Source of the DNA: Labilithrix sp.
GTDB lineage: Bacteria; Myxococcota_A; Polyangia; Polyangiales; Polyangiaceae
Assembly: GCA_019637225.1 (NCBI GenBank)
Contig: JAHBWC010000009.1
Coordinates: 1 to 64,000, forward strand
Direction of reading: 5' to 3'
Length of the DNA: 64,000 nt
Shown here: piece by piece, positions 17,952 to 25,924 of the stretch
How the letters are laid out: every line of letters starts with the position of its first letter
Position numbering within the stretch: the first letter of the stretch is position 1
Notes under the pieces: model-generated
Told to the model about the DNA's origin: nothing
Databases searched by the model: none
The model's input: the letters and a program-made list of their open reading frames with translations, nothing else
Made by a program: the position numbers and the translations under genes

Positions 17952-19016
17952 ATGATGATGAAGCGTGCAGTCTCCTTCGTTCTCTTCGGACTCGGCTCCG
18001 CCGTCTTGTTCGGCTGCCCGATCTACCCGGCCGATCGTGACCACCGCGTCTGCGTCGGCGGCGAGTGCTACGACTGCCCCGACTCCTACTACTCGGGCGC
18101 GTGCAGCGCCTGGACCTGCAACACCGGGCTCGACTGCCCGAGCGGGTACACCTGCACGAGCGACCATCGCTGCCGCTTCACCGACGGGGTCCCGACCACG
18201 CCCGGCGGCGACACCGGCTGCACCAAGCCCTCGGACTGCTCGACCGGAAACTGCGGCGCGGACAACAAGTGCCACGCCGGCGACTGCTCGACCACGGGCT
18301 GCCCCGCCACCTTCGTCTGCCGGCTCGGCAGCGGCGCGAACGGCGTTCCGGCCTGCGTCCCGATCGGCGGCGACGGCGGCGGCGGCACCTCGTCCTGCAA
18401 GAACGACGACGACTGCCCCACCCCCGCGGGGTCGAAGTGCCTCACCGGCGCGTGCGTTCCTCCGCAGGACCAGTGCGTCGACGCCACGCAGTGCCCCGGC
18501 CAGGCCCAGTGCGTCGAGGGCGCGTGCACGCCGTCGTGCAGCGCCAGCAAGCCGTGCCCGACGGGCTACGCGTGCGACACCGCCAAGGGCGTGTGCACGG
18601 ACAACCCGACCCCCTGCACCACCTCCGCGCAGTGCACGGGCGGCAAGGCGTGCGTGCAGCAGCACTGCGTCGATCCGTGCGGCGCCGGCGGCACGTGCGC
18701 CGCGGGCCTCAAGTGCATCGACGGCGGCTGCACGCCGGACCAGAAGCCGGTCTTCACCTGCAAGACCGACGGCGTGCAGGACGACTGCCAGCAGGGCAGC
18801 ATCTGCCTCCGCCACAGCTGCTACATCGGGTGCGACCCGAACGCGACCGACGCCTGCAAGAACGCCGACACGTTCAACCAGTGCAAGCCCGTGACGACGA
18901 GCTCGGGCACCCACAACGTCTGTGGCTCGACGAACAACCTCGGCAACGAGTGCGATCCGACCCAGAGCAAGAACTGCGCGTCGCCGCTCATCTGCATCGA
19001 CGGCTTCTGCAAGTGA
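17952..19016 (+). CDS. Cys-rich lipoprotein (Dickkopf-like CxxDxxC repeats)
   Basis: 354 residues if the first of three consecutive ATGs (17952, 17955, 17958) is used; the choice is not decided by a ribosome site. The signal sequence ends in LFGC, a lipobox. The mature part has several dozen Cys in a repeating pattern of about 30-40 residues of the kind C-x3-D-C-x5-G-x-C-x3-C, e.g. CKNDDDCPTPAGSKC, CTTSAQCTGGKAC and CTKPSDCSTGNC. This spacing resembles the disulfide-rich Dickkopf-N/EB-type modules that are abundant in myxobacterial surface lipoproteins. Extracytoplasmic and disulfide-bonded by inference. No enzymatic site. It is a single gene, convergent with the histidine kinase, with a hairpin between them. 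Confidence 0.85.
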   Translation: MMMKRAVSFVLFGLGSAVLFGCPIYPADRDHRVCVGGECYDCPDSYYSGACSAWTCNTGLDCPSGYTCTSDHRCRFTDGVPTTPGGDTGCTKPSDCSTGNCGADNKCHAGDCSTTGCPATFVCRLGSGANGVPACVPIGGDGGGGTSSCKNDDDCPTPAGSKCLTGACVPPQDQCVDATQCPGQAQCVEGACTPSCSASKPCPTGYACDTAKGVCTDNPTPCTTSAQCTGGKACVQQHCVDPCGAGGTCAAGLKCIDGGCTPDQKPVFTCKTDGVQDDCQQGSICLRHSCYIGCDPNATDACKNADTFNQCKPVTTSSGTHNVCGSTNNLGNECDPTQSKNCASPLICIDGFCK

Positions 19017-19029
19017 CGGCGTGAAAGCG

Positions 19030-19050
19030 GCGGAGGCGCTCGGCCTCCGC
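19030..19050. terminator. Hairpin between convergent genes
   Basis: GCGGAGGC (19030-19037) and GCCTCCGC (19043-19050) form a perfect 8-bp stem with a 5-base loop, 14 bases after the stop of the Cys-rich lipoprotein gene and about 40 bases from the stop of the convergent kinase gene. There is no clear U-tract, so intrinsic termination is plausible rather than certain. Confidence 0.5.
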
Positions 19051-19088
19051 CCGCACGGCGCGCGGCCACGCGGGGCGCGCGCCGGCGC

Positions 19089-20363
19089 TCACGCCCGCGG
19101 CTGAAGCGTGAACGAGAACGTCGCGCCGCGCTCCGGCGCGCTCTCGGCGCGGATGTCGCCGCCGTGCCGGCGGACGATCCGACGGACCGTCGCGAGCCCG
19201 ATCCCGGTCCCCGGAAAGTCGGCCCCGCAGAGCCGGTGGAACGGCGCGAACAGCTGCGGCGCTCGCAGCGCGTCGAAGCCGACGCCGTCGTCCCTCACGA
19301 AGAGCTCGAGCGGCGCGCCGAGCGCGACCGGCGACGCGCCGACCTCGATCCTCGCCGCCGCCTTCTTGCTCGTGAACTTCCAGGCGTTGTTCATCAGGTT
19401 GTCGAGCGCCGCGCGGAGGAGCGCGGGATCGGCGTCCGCGACGAGCCCCTCCTCGATGACGAACACGACCTCGCGCGTGGGGTCGCGCTCGGCGAGCTCC
19501 ACCGAGAGCTCGCGCGCGAGCGCGGTCACGTCGACGGAGGTCCGCGCGAGCGGCGCGCGGCTCACGCGCGACAGGTCGAGGAGCGCGTCGATGAGCCCGT
19601 CCATCCGCACGGCGGCGCCGGTCACGCGGCGGAGGTGGCCCTTCGCCTCGTCGTCGAGCACGTCGTCCGCGTCCTCGGCGACCGCCTGCGCGAAGCCCTG
19701 GATCACCCGGAGCGGCGTCCGGAGGTCGTGCGAGACCGAGTACGCGAACGCCTCGAGCTCGGCGTTGATGGCCTCGAGCTCGGCGGTGCGCGCGCGGACG
19801 CGCTCCTCGAGGCCGGCGTAGAGCTGCACGTTCTCGAGCGCGATCGACGTGCTGTCGGCGAGCGCCTGGAGGAGCTTCACCTCGGCCTGCGTCGGCAGGC
19901 GCCGATCGGCCCAATACGCGCCGATGGCGCCGAGCGGGTCCTCTCTGCGGATCGGAGCCATGACGAGGCTCTTCACGAACGTCGCGCGGTAGGCGTCGTG
20001 CGGGATGCGATCGTCGAGGAAGATGTCCTCGATCACGACCGCCTCGCGGTGCTGAATGACCCACCCGCTGATGCACGTCTCGAGCGGGAAGCGCTTGCCC
20101 TTCCAGAGCGGACCGATCGCGTCCTCGTCGGCGTAGAAGGAGCTGTCGCCATCGCGTAGGACGAACGTCGCGCCGTCCGCGCCGGTCAGCGCCCGCGCCG
20201 CGCTCCGAACGATCGCCTGGACCGACTGCAGGGTCCGCGCGAGCGAGAGGGCCTGCACGATGCCGACGAGGTGCTCCATCCCGCGCGTGTACGCGTCGGC
20301 CTCGCTGCGCGCGCCGTCGGCGGCGGTCTCGGCTTCATTTTTGTTCGGCGCCGTTTCCCCCAT
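19089..20363 (-). CDS. GAF-domain sensor histidine kinase
   Basis: 424 residues from ATG 20363, chosen because AAGGAGGAG lies just upstream; an in-frame ATG at 20408 is less likely. Residues about 35-185 form a GAF domain (FPLETCISGWVIQHREAVVI). A coiled-coil linker (ERVRARTAELEAINAELEA) leads to the HisKA H-box SVSHDLRTPL near residue 215. The N-box is LDNLMNNAWKF, and the ATP-binding glycine boxes are DDGVGFD and GTGIGLATVRRIVRRHGGDI. There is no membrane helix, so it is a soluble phytochrome-like kinase. The sensed ligand is unknown: no Cys for bilin attachment is evident. No response regulator gene is adjacent, so it is an orphan kinase. Confidence 0.92.
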   Translation of the reverse strand: MGETAPNKNEAETAADGARSEADAYTRGMEHLVGIVQALSLARTLQSVQAIVRSAARALTGADGATFVLRDGDSSFYADEDAIGPLWKGKRFPLETCISGWVIQHREAVVIEDIFLDDRIPHDAYRATFVKSLVMAPIRREDPLGAIGAYWADRRLPTQAEVKLLQALADSTSIALENVQLYAGLEERVRARTAELEAINAELEAFAYSVSHDLRTPLRVIQGFAQAVAEDADDVLDDEAKGHLRRVTGAAVRMDGLIDALLDLSRVSRAPLARTSVDVTALARELSVELAERDPTREVVFVIEEGLVADADPALLRAALDNLMNNAWKFTSKKAAARIEVGASPVALGAPLELFVRDDGVGFDALRAPQLFAPFHRLCGADFPGTGIGLATVRRIVRRHGGDIRAESAPERGATFSFTLQPRA

Positions 20364-20368
20364 TCCTG

Positions 20369-20377
20369 CTCCTCCTT
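20369..20377 (-). promoter_or_regulatory. Strong ribosome binding site fixing kinase start
   Basis: On the minus strand this reads AAGGAGGAG, ending five bases before the ATG at 20363. It supports that ATG over the one at 20408. Confidence 0.7.
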
Positions 20378-20455
20378 CTGCGGCGACGTGACCGCGGAGC
20401 GGAATCATGACACGAACGGGGCGTCTCCCCGCGCGTCACGTGGCCGCGGCGCGGC

Positions 20456-21340
20456 TCACTTGCGACGACCGCTCACGACGCCGACGTTCACCGTCATCTC
20501 GAACGTCCCGTCGCTCCAGTACTTGTCGATCGCGTCGCGGACGTAGTCGAACGGGTCGACCGGCGCCGGTGAGCTCGCGGCGTCGAGCGCCAGGTTCACG
20601 CGGAACTCAGGCATGAGGAGCAGCCGCGTGACGGGGTCCTCGAAGAAGCCTCGCCCGCCCGCGAATTTGAGGGTCCGGGTGCGCACGTCGACGTCGACGT
20701 ACTCGAAGCCGACGGCCTCGAGCTCGCGCTCGAGCAGCTCGTCCGTCGGCCGGAGCTGCATGGCGGCCTCGACGGCGTTCGTGAGGTCCACGAGCTCGTG
20801 CTTGAGCGCGCACTCGCGGAGCAGATCGGCGATCTCCACGAACGAGCCGCGGAGGGGCATCGCGATCAGCGCCTGGCCGCGCGGCGCGACGATGCGCGCG
20901 AGCTCCTCGAGCAAGAGGCGCCGCTCCTGCGGAGCCGCGAGCGGGTGGATCGTGAACGCGTGCGAGAAGGCGCCGGCGGGGAACGCGAGCGGGAGCGCAT
21001 CGGCGACGCGGTAGTCGAAGGCGACGCTCCCTCCCCCCTTCACGAGCGCGGCCGCCTTGGCGCGCGCGAGCTCGATCGCGTGGGGCGAGGCATCGGAGCC
21101 GTGCACGTGGACGTTCGGGAGCCGCTCGACGAGCAGGCGGTCCGGGTAGCCGGTGCGGCACTGGACGTGACAGACGCGCGCGTCACGCCCGGCGGCGAGC
21201 ATCTCCACGAGGCGCTCGCCGAAGAAGGACAGGTAACGCGGGACGACGAACGTCTCGAAGATCGCCGCTTCCTCGTGGCCGAGATGGCGCGCCGGCGAGG
21301 CCGCGATCTCGCCCTTCGGAGGGAACGACGATCGGGTCAC
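20456..21340 (-). CDS. Class I SAM-dependent methyltransferase
   Basis: 294 residues from GTG 21340, overlapping the stop of the HEAT-like gene (GTGA). It has a Rossmann methyltransferase layout: an atypical motif I, ARVCHVQCRTGYPDRLL near residues 55-70, where D/E-x-G-x-G-x-G is usual; the acidic strand end VHVHGSDASPHAIELAR; a motif with DYRVADALPLAFPAGAFSHA; and the post-motif III phrase ARIVAPRGQALIAMPLRGS. The C-terminal 90 residues are a mixed extension (RTLKFAGGRGFFEDPVTRLL). The substrate is unknown. The altered glycine motif, with Cys and Thr in place of two glycines, is worth noting. Coupling to a helical-repeat protein suggests a protein complex (inference). Confidence 0.85.
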   Translation of the reverse strand: MTRSSFPPKGEIAASPARHLGHEEAAIFETFVVPRYLSFFGERLVEMLAAGRDARVCHVQCRTGYPDRLLVERLPNVHVHGSDASPHAIELARAKAAALVKGGGSVAFDYRVADALPLAFPAGAFSHAFTIHPLAAPQERRLLLEELARIVAPRGQALIAMPLRGSFVEIADLLRECALKHELVDLTNAVEAAMQLRPTDELLERELEAVGFEYVDVDVRTRTLKFAGGRGFFEDPVTRLLLMPEFRVNLALDAASSPAPVDPFDYVRDAIDKYWSDGTFEMTVNVGVVSGRRK

Positions 21341-22023
21341 CGCTTGCCCTTCGCGGGCCGAGGCGGCGGCGGGGGGTTCGCCTCGGCCGCCATCTCCTCG
21401 AGGATCTCGCGCGCCTCGTGGGCGAGGTCCGCGATCGACACGCGCTCGCCTCCCTCGTCGTCGTCGAGCTGCACCTGCCGGCCGTCGCGCTCGAGCTTCG
21501 CGAGCAGCGGAATGGCGACCGGATCGCCGAGCTCCGCCATCGCCTCGATGGCCGCGGCCACGACCTCGGCGTCGTCGTTCTGGAGGAAGCGGCCGAGGAG
21601 CTTCGCGCAGCCGGGCTCGCCGACCTCCGCGAGCAAGAACGGCAGCTCGCCGAGCGCGGCGTTGCCCTTCGGCAAGCGCGCGAGCGCGCGCTCGATGCCG
21701 AGCGCGACCTCCTTGAACCGATCGAACGCGAGGCCCTCGAGCGCTTCGCCGGCGGCGATGCGCGCCTCCGGCGAGACGCCGCCGAGGATGTCGATGAGGA
21801 GGTCGACCACCGCGTCGCCCTCGAGATCGCCGAGCAGGACCGCGAGCCGCACGAGCCGGATGCTGGCCTCGGTCTCGTCCTCGAGCGCGAGCGCGGCGGC
21901 GGTCGCGGCGCGGAGCTCGGGCAGGAGCTTCGCGTCGCCTTCACCGCGCAGCGTCGCGTGGTGCGCGCGCGCGGCGCGTTCGGCCTCGAACAGTGCGGTG
22001 AGCGTCTCGCCGATGGTCGCCAT
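21337..22023 (-). CDS. HEAT-like repeat protein
   Basis: 228 residues from ATG 22023, preceded by AAGGAGG. The chain is an all-alpha, Leu/Ala/Glu-rich repeat with units such as RFLQNDDAEVVAAAIEAMAE followed by LGDPVAIPLLAKLERDG, which fit the HEAT/PBS-lyase-like pattern. The C-terminus is a Pro/Lys tail. No catalytic residues and no signal peptide, so it is likely a cytoplasmic adaptor for the methyltransferase with which it is translationally coupled. It is divergent from the M23-type peptidase gene; the 92 bases between the two chosen starts hold both promoters. Confidence 0.85.
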   Translation of the reverse strand: MATIGETLTALFEAERAARAHHATLRGEGDAKLLPELRAATAAALALEDETEASIRLVRLAVLLGDLEGDAVVDLLIDILGGVSPEARIAAGEALEGLAFDRFKEVALGIERALARLPKGNAALGELPFLLAEVGEPGCAKLLGRFLQNDDAEVVAAAIEAMAELGDPVAIPLLAKLERDGRQVQLDDDEGGERVSIADLAHEAREILEEMAAEANPPPPPRPAKGKR

Positions 22024-22030
22024 ATCGGGC

Positions 22031-22037
22031 CCTCCTT
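22031..22037 (-). promoter_or_regulatory. Ribosome binding site of HEAT-like gene
   Basis: On the minus strand this is AAGGAGG, ending seven bases before the ATG at 22023. Confidence 0.65.
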
Positions 22038-22115
22038 ATCATGGATCGCGCGTCCTTTCCCCCGAACGAGGCCCAGAACGAGGAATGTCGGCGCGGCCCT
22101 GGTAGTCTCCACCCC

Positions 22116-22982
22116 GTGACGGCGGGTGCGCGGACGGCGTTCGGCGATCGCTGGCTCTGGGTCGGCCTGGGCGCGCTCGCGTTCATCGTGCTCGGCGCGC
22201 CATCGCCCGCGCTCCTGCCGGCGAAGGCTCACGCGGCGGCTCCGCCCGCGCCCGACGACGGCTCCACGCCGCGCGACCTCGGCGACGGCGCCACCTGCCC
22301 GCCGGGCACCGCGCCCGACGGCGACGCGTGCGTGCACCTCACGGCCACCGACGACGGCCCGGTGGCGGAGGCGCGGGCGAACGCACACCGCGAGCGATCG
22401 GGACGCTGGTCGACCTACGAGCAGATCCCCCGCCTGCCGGAGCGCCCGGCCGACTACGACCTCTACCGCTATCCGATCCCGCCGGGGCTCGCCGGCGGCC
22501 ACCACGTCGTCTCGGGCTACGACCTCGATCTGCCGGACGCCAAGCAGCGCCGCGGTCCGACGCTGAAGCACGTCGGGCACGGCGCCGTCGATCTGCCGCA
22601 GAAGAAGGGCACGCCGGTCCACATGATCACGCTCGAGCACCAGGAGGGCGACGCGGAGGTGCTCTACGCGGGCGCCCTCTTCGGGCTGACGGTCCTCACG
22701 CGCCACACGCTCCGGGAGGGCGGCCGGACGCGCGACTACGTGCTCCTCCTCGGGCACCTCGACTCGATCGCGCCCGGGCTCGGCGTCGGCGCGCCGGTGA
22801 AGGACGGTCAGCTCGTCGGCGCCGTCGGGGACACGGGCTCGCCGAGCCTCGTCCATCTCCACCTCGAGGTCCGCCGCGTGCGCGAGGGGATCGATCTCAC
22901 GAAGGTGCCGGCCGGCGTGTCGATGATCGCCGACTCGGTAACCGTGGTCTGCGATCCGCGGAACGTCCTGCCCCTCCGCTAA
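22116..22982 (+). CDS. M23-type (LytM-like) peptidase family protein
   Basis: 288 residues from GTG 22116; the frame runs back to an ATG at 22041, but that would sit 17 bases from the divergent start. The N-terminus has a hydrophobic signal (LWVGLGALAFIVLGAP) and an Ala-rich cleavage region ending KAHAAAPP. The C-terminal half carries the M23 signature in order: GHGAVDLP (metal ligand His and Asp), LLLGHLDS, and VHLHLEV with the HxH pair. M23 enzymes cut peptidoglycan cross-links or act as inactive regulators; the zinc ligands here appear present. A Cys pair (CPPGTAPDGDAC) lies in the N-terminal linker. Periplasmic by inference. It stands alone. Confidence 0.85.
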   Translation: MTAGARTAFGDRWLWVGLGALAFIVLGAPSPALLPAKAHAAAPPAPDDGSTPRDLGDGATCPPGTAPDGDACVHLTATDDGPVAEARANAHRERSGRWSTYEQIPRLPERPADYDLYRYPIPPGLAGGHHVVSGYDLDLPDAKQRRGPTLKHVGHGAVDLPQKKGTPVHMITLEHQEGDAEVLYAGALFGLTVLTRHTLREGGRTRDYVLLLGHLDSIAPGLGVGAPVKDGQLVGAVGDTGSPSLVHLHLEVRRVREGIDLTKVPAGVSMIADSVTVVCDPRNVLPLR

Positions 22983-23040
22983 CGCAGCGCACAACGGCGC
23001 CGCGGAGTAAGCCCGCGAGTTCTCGACCGGCTCGCCGGCT

Positions 23041-23057
23041 GTTGTCTCCGAGGCAAC
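23041..23057 (+). terminator. Imperfect hairpin after M23 gene
   Basis: GTTGTCTC and GAGGCAAC flank a single C (7 of 8 pairs), 58 bases beyond the stop of the peptidase gene. No U-tract. A second inverted repeat, TCGCGC/GCGCGA, lies at 23106-23124. Either may be a terminator or a regulatory site in the 211-base gap before the kinase gene. Confidence 0.3.
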
Positions 23058-23193
23058 GACCGAGGGCCCTCGTCGCGCGGGCTCGAGCACAGAACGCGCA
23101 ACAAATCGCGCGAGAATTGCGCGACAAAAGTGCGTCTCGTCTCGCTCGCCCACCTTGCGTCCGGGCAAGGCTCGCGCGACGATTGTCCCACAC

Positions 23194-24750
23194 GTGTCCA
23201 TCCCCTCCGCCGCGCGCCTGGACGACACCGTCCCGACGGACCCGCGATCGCTGGTCTGTCCACGCTGCCGCGCGTCATGGGCGGAGAACGAGGCGCCGGC
23301 CGTGTGCCCGGCGGACGGCTCGAGCCTCGTGCGAGCGCGTGAGCTCGCCGCCGCCGATCACGACCCGATGGTCGGCCGCACGCTCGAGGGTCGCTACACC
23401 ATCATCGCGCGCCTCGGCTCCGGCTCGATGGGCACGGTCTACCGCGCCAAGCAGCACGCGATGGGTCGCGAGGTGGCGATCAAAATCCTCCGAGGCGATC
23501 GCGCGATCGACGACACCGCGAAGGCGCGCTTCATGCGCGAGGCGCGCGCGAACAGCCTTCTCGCCTCGCCGAACACCGTCACGGTCTTCGACTTCGGCCA
23601 GAGCGAGAGCGGCGAGTTCTACCTCGCGATGGAGCTGCTCGAGGGCGAGAGCCTCGGGCAGCGGCTCACGCGCGTCGGTCGGCTGCCCATCCCCGTGGCG
23701 GTCGACGCCGCGCGCCAGGCGCTCCGCTCGCTCTCGGAGGCGCACGCGAAGGGAATCATCCACCGCGACCTCAAGCCCGACAACCTGTTCTTCGCGCGCA
23801 TGATGACGAGCGCGGCGGGCTCCGCGAGCGGCGACGCCCACGAAGAGATCGTCAAGGTGCTCGACTTCGGCATCGCGAAGCTCATCCGCGACGCCGACGA
23901 GCCGATGGGCGTCGTCGAGACGCAGGCCGGCACGGTCTTCGGAACGCCCCGCTACATGTCTCCGGAGCAGGCCCAGGGCAAGCCGCTCGATCCGCGGACG
24001 GACCTCTACTCGCTCGGCGTCATCGTCTACCAGATGCTCACCGGGCGGCCGCCCTTCACGGACAACGACGCGGTCGTCGTCATGGCGCGCCACATCAAGT
24101 CGGTGCCGAAGCGCCCGAACGAGGTCGCCCCCGAGGCGAACGTCCCGAAGGAGCTCGAGGACGTCGTCATGCGCGCGCTCTCGAAGGACCCGACGGATCG
24201 CCAGGCGAGCGCCGACGTCTTCGCGGGCGAGCTGCTCGCCGCGCTCGAAGCGCAGGGCGCGACGACGAGCGGCGTGCGCGCGTCCATCACCAACGCCGCG
24301 GGCATCCGCGTCCCCGACTCGATGCGTCCGCCGGCGATCTCGCTCCCGCCGGCGCCGGCGCCGAAGCGGACGCTCGGCGGCCTCCCGCTCCCGCTCGTCG
24401 TGGCGGCGCTCCCGGTCATCGTCCTCGTGGCTGCGGCAGGCGTGTACCTCGGCCTGCGGAGCGGCAAGCCCACTACGCCCGTCGTCGGACCGCGCGTCGA
24501 GGTCACGACCGCCGCGACGGACGAGCCCGCAACGGCAGAGCCCAAGACGACGATCGAGCTGCCGGAGGCGGACGAGACGCCGACGGTCACGCCCGACTCG
24601 CTGCCGCGCGCGCAGCCGGTCCCGACGGCGTCGCCGCGCGCGCCGCACGGCAGGGGCGGACGACCGCCGAAGGGCGCGGCGGGCGCGAAGCCGACGAGCA
24701 ACGCGCCGGCGCAGCCGTCGTCCACGTCGAACTACGGCGTGTTCGAATAG
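23194..24750 (+). CDS. Hanks-type Ser/Thr protein kinase with zinc ribbon and membrane helix
   Basis: 518 residues from GTG 23194; a TTG at 23155 is an alternative start. The N-terminus has a Cys ribbon (CPRC and, 13 residues later, CPADG). The kinase domain follows with all key motifs: P-loop LGSGSMGTVY, the Lys in EVAIKIL, catalytic loop IIHRDLKPDN, VLDFGIAKL, and TPRYMSPEQAQG. A membrane helix (PLVVAALPVIVLVAAAGVYL) lies near residues 398-420, followed by a Pro/Thr/Ala-rich extracytoplasmic tail without a known sensor domain. It is therefore a transmembrane signalling kinase of unknown input, typical of myxobacteria. It is monocistronic as far as can be seen. Confidence 0.93.
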   Translation: MSIPSAARLDDTVPTDPRSLVCPRCRASWAENEAPAVCPADGSSLVRARELAAADHDPMVGRTLEGRYTIIARLGSGSMGTVYRAKQHAMGREVAIKILRGDRAIDDTAKARFMREARANSLLASPNTVTVFDFGQSESGEFYLAMELLEGESLGQRLTRVGRLPIPVAVDAARQALRSLSEAHAKGIIHRDLKPDNLFFARMMTSAAGSASGDAHEEIVKVLDFGIAKLIRDADEPMGVVETQAGTVFGTPRYMSPEQAQGKPLDPRTDLYSLGVIVYQMLTGRPPFTDNDAVVVMARHIKSVPKRPNEVAPEANVPKELEDVVMRALSKDPTDRQASADVFAGELLAALEAQGATTSGVRASITNAAGIRVPDSMRPPAISLPPAPAPKRTLGGLPLPLVVAALPVIVLVAAAGVYLGLRSGKPTTPVVGPRVEVTTAATDEPATAEPKTTIELPEADETPTVTPDSLPRAQPVPTASPRAPHGRGGRPPKGAAGAKPTSNAPAQPSSTSNYGVFE

Positions 24751-24761
24751 TCGGCGTGCGC

Positions 24762-24874
24762 GCGAGGACCGACGGCGCGCGACGGGTTCGAATCGGCGTG
24801 GAGTCGCGTAAGAGGGGTGCGCGAGGACCGACGGCGCGCGACGGGTTCGAATCGGCGTGAGAGTCGCGTAAGAG
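24762..24874. repeat. Tandem direct repeat, two copies of about 53 bases
   Basis: Copy 1 (24762-24814) and copy 2 (24821-24874) differ by a single inserted base. Both begin GCGAGGACCGACGG and end AGTCGCGTAAGAG. The second copy ends directly at the ribosome site of the DUF481-like gene, so the duplication is in its leader. Each copy contains GGGTTCGAATC, which looks like a tRNA T-loop but has no pairing stem. Confidence 0.85.
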
Positions 24875-24880
24875 AAGGCC

Positions 24881-25681
24881 ATGAAAGGTCTATCGTGGCC
24901 CTCGCGCGCGTTCGTGCGCGCGGCCGCTCGCGCGCTGCTCGTCCTCGCGATCGCACTCACCGCCTCCTCCGCCGGCGCCCAGGTGAACGCCGAGGCGTTG
25001 CGGAACACGCTCAAGAAGAACCCACGCTTCCTCTGGCTCGAGGGCGCGCTCGTCGGACGCGCCGGAAACACCGAGACGATGACCTTCGCCGGCTCGGCGT
25101 TCGGCGGGATCGTCGCCGAGCCGCACCTGTTCTTCAGCCGCGTCTCCGCCGACTACGGCGAGGCCCGCGGCGAGACGACCGTCGCGCGCTGGATGGCGCA
25201 CGCCCGCTACAACTACACGCTGTCGCCGTTCGTCGCGCTCGAGGGCCTGGCGCAGGTCCAGCACGACCGCTTCCGTCGCCTCGCCGTCCGCGATCTCTAC
25301 GGCACCGGCTTCCGCTTCATGCTGCTCAACATCGACGACTTCGAGATCTTCACCGGCACGACGTACTTGCTCGAGCACGAGGTGCTCGAGGCGATCCCCG
25401 GGTCACCGACGTACAACAACGTCTGGCACCGCTCGAGCAACTACGGCGGCGTGAACGTCCAGGTCTCCTCGCTCGCCGAAGCCAGCACGGTGATGTACGT
25501 CCAGCCGCGGTTCGATCGTCCGCTCGACTTTCGGGTCCTGTGGGACTCGTTCGTTTCGTTCACGATCACGCCGCTCCTGTCGGCGCGGATCAGCGCGGGC
25601 GTCTGGTACGACAACCGCCCGCCCGCGGGGGTTCGGACGTATGACGTCGAGGTGAAAAATAGCCTCGTGTTGAAGCTGTGA
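24881..25681 (+). CDS. DUF481-like outer-membrane beta-barrel protein
   Basis: 266 residues from ATG 24881, with AGAAGG just upstream. A signal peptide (RALLVLAIALTASSAGAQ) is followed by a segment beginning RFLWLEGALVGRAGNTETM and then alternating amphipathic strands with aromatic girdle residues (YNYTLSPFVALEGLAQVQ, GTGFRFMLLNI, RVLWDSFVSFTITPLL). The C-terminus ends in a beta-strand, VKNSLVLKL, as in outer-membrane barrels. The length and the salt-stress-induced YdiY/DUF481 pattern fit, although a C-terminal Phe is absent. Function unknown; probably a small porin-like or structural barrel. Confidence 0.8.
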   Translation: MKGLSWPSRAFVRAAARALLVLAIALTASSAGAQVNAEALRNTLKKNPRFLWLEGALVGRAGNTETMTFAGSAFGGIVAEPHLFFSRVSADYGEARGETTVARWMAHARYNYTLSPFVALEGLAQVQHDRFRRLAVRDLYGTGFRFMLLNIDDFEIFTGTTYLLEHEVLEAIPGSPTYNNVWHRSSNYGGVNVQVSSLAEASTVMYVQPRFDRPLDFRVLWDSFVSFTITPLLSARISAGVWYDNRPPAGVRTYDVEVKNSLVLKL

Positions 25682-25703
25682 GCTCCGAGCCGGTCCGGGG
25701 TCC

Positions 25704-25767
25704 GAGCGCGATCGGGGGTTCCGAATCCCGGCTCGCGACTCCCGACTCGCGAACCCCGATCGCGCTC
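25704..25767. terminator. Long inverted repeat between convergent genes
   Basis: GAGCGCGATCGGGGGTT (25704-25720) and AACCCCGATCGCGCTC (25752-25767) are inverted copies with one base gap, able to form a stem of about 16 bp around a 31-base loop. The element starts 22 bases after the stop of the DUF481-like gene and serves convergent genes, so a bidirectional terminator or a REP-like element is plausible. Confidence 0.5.
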
Positions 25768-25818
25768 GCAGACCCCGCCCCCGACTCGCGAAACCCCAAC
25801 CGCGCTCGCAGACCCCCG
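25742..25818. repeat. Imperfect direct repeat, two copies of about 37 bases
   Basis: Copies at 25742-25777 and 25781-25818 share CCGACTCGCGAA at one end and GCGCTCGCAGACCCC at the other; a third fragment (CCGACGCGACTCGCG) follows at 25816-25830. The block overlaps the right arm of the inverted repeat. It is non-coding, lying between convergent genes. Confidence 0.75.
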
Positions 25819-25924
25819 ACGCGACTCGCGCCGTAAGTCCTTGCTCGAGAGCAGAGGCCCGAGACCTTCGTGCGTTCGTGAGGCAGCTCGTCGTTCGTCT
25901 TCGCCGCGCGGCGCTGCCCGGCGC

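Noticed and set aside
19089..20363. Phytochrome assignment for the GAF-histidine kinase
   Set aside because: No PHY domain and no obvious bilin-binding Cys; only a generic GAF domain is supported.
24781..24860. Possible tRNA, because GGGTTCGAATC resembles a T-loop
   Set aside because: Flanking bases cannot pair into a T-stem, there is no acceptor stem or anticodon arm, and the motif recurs as part of a simple tandem duplication.
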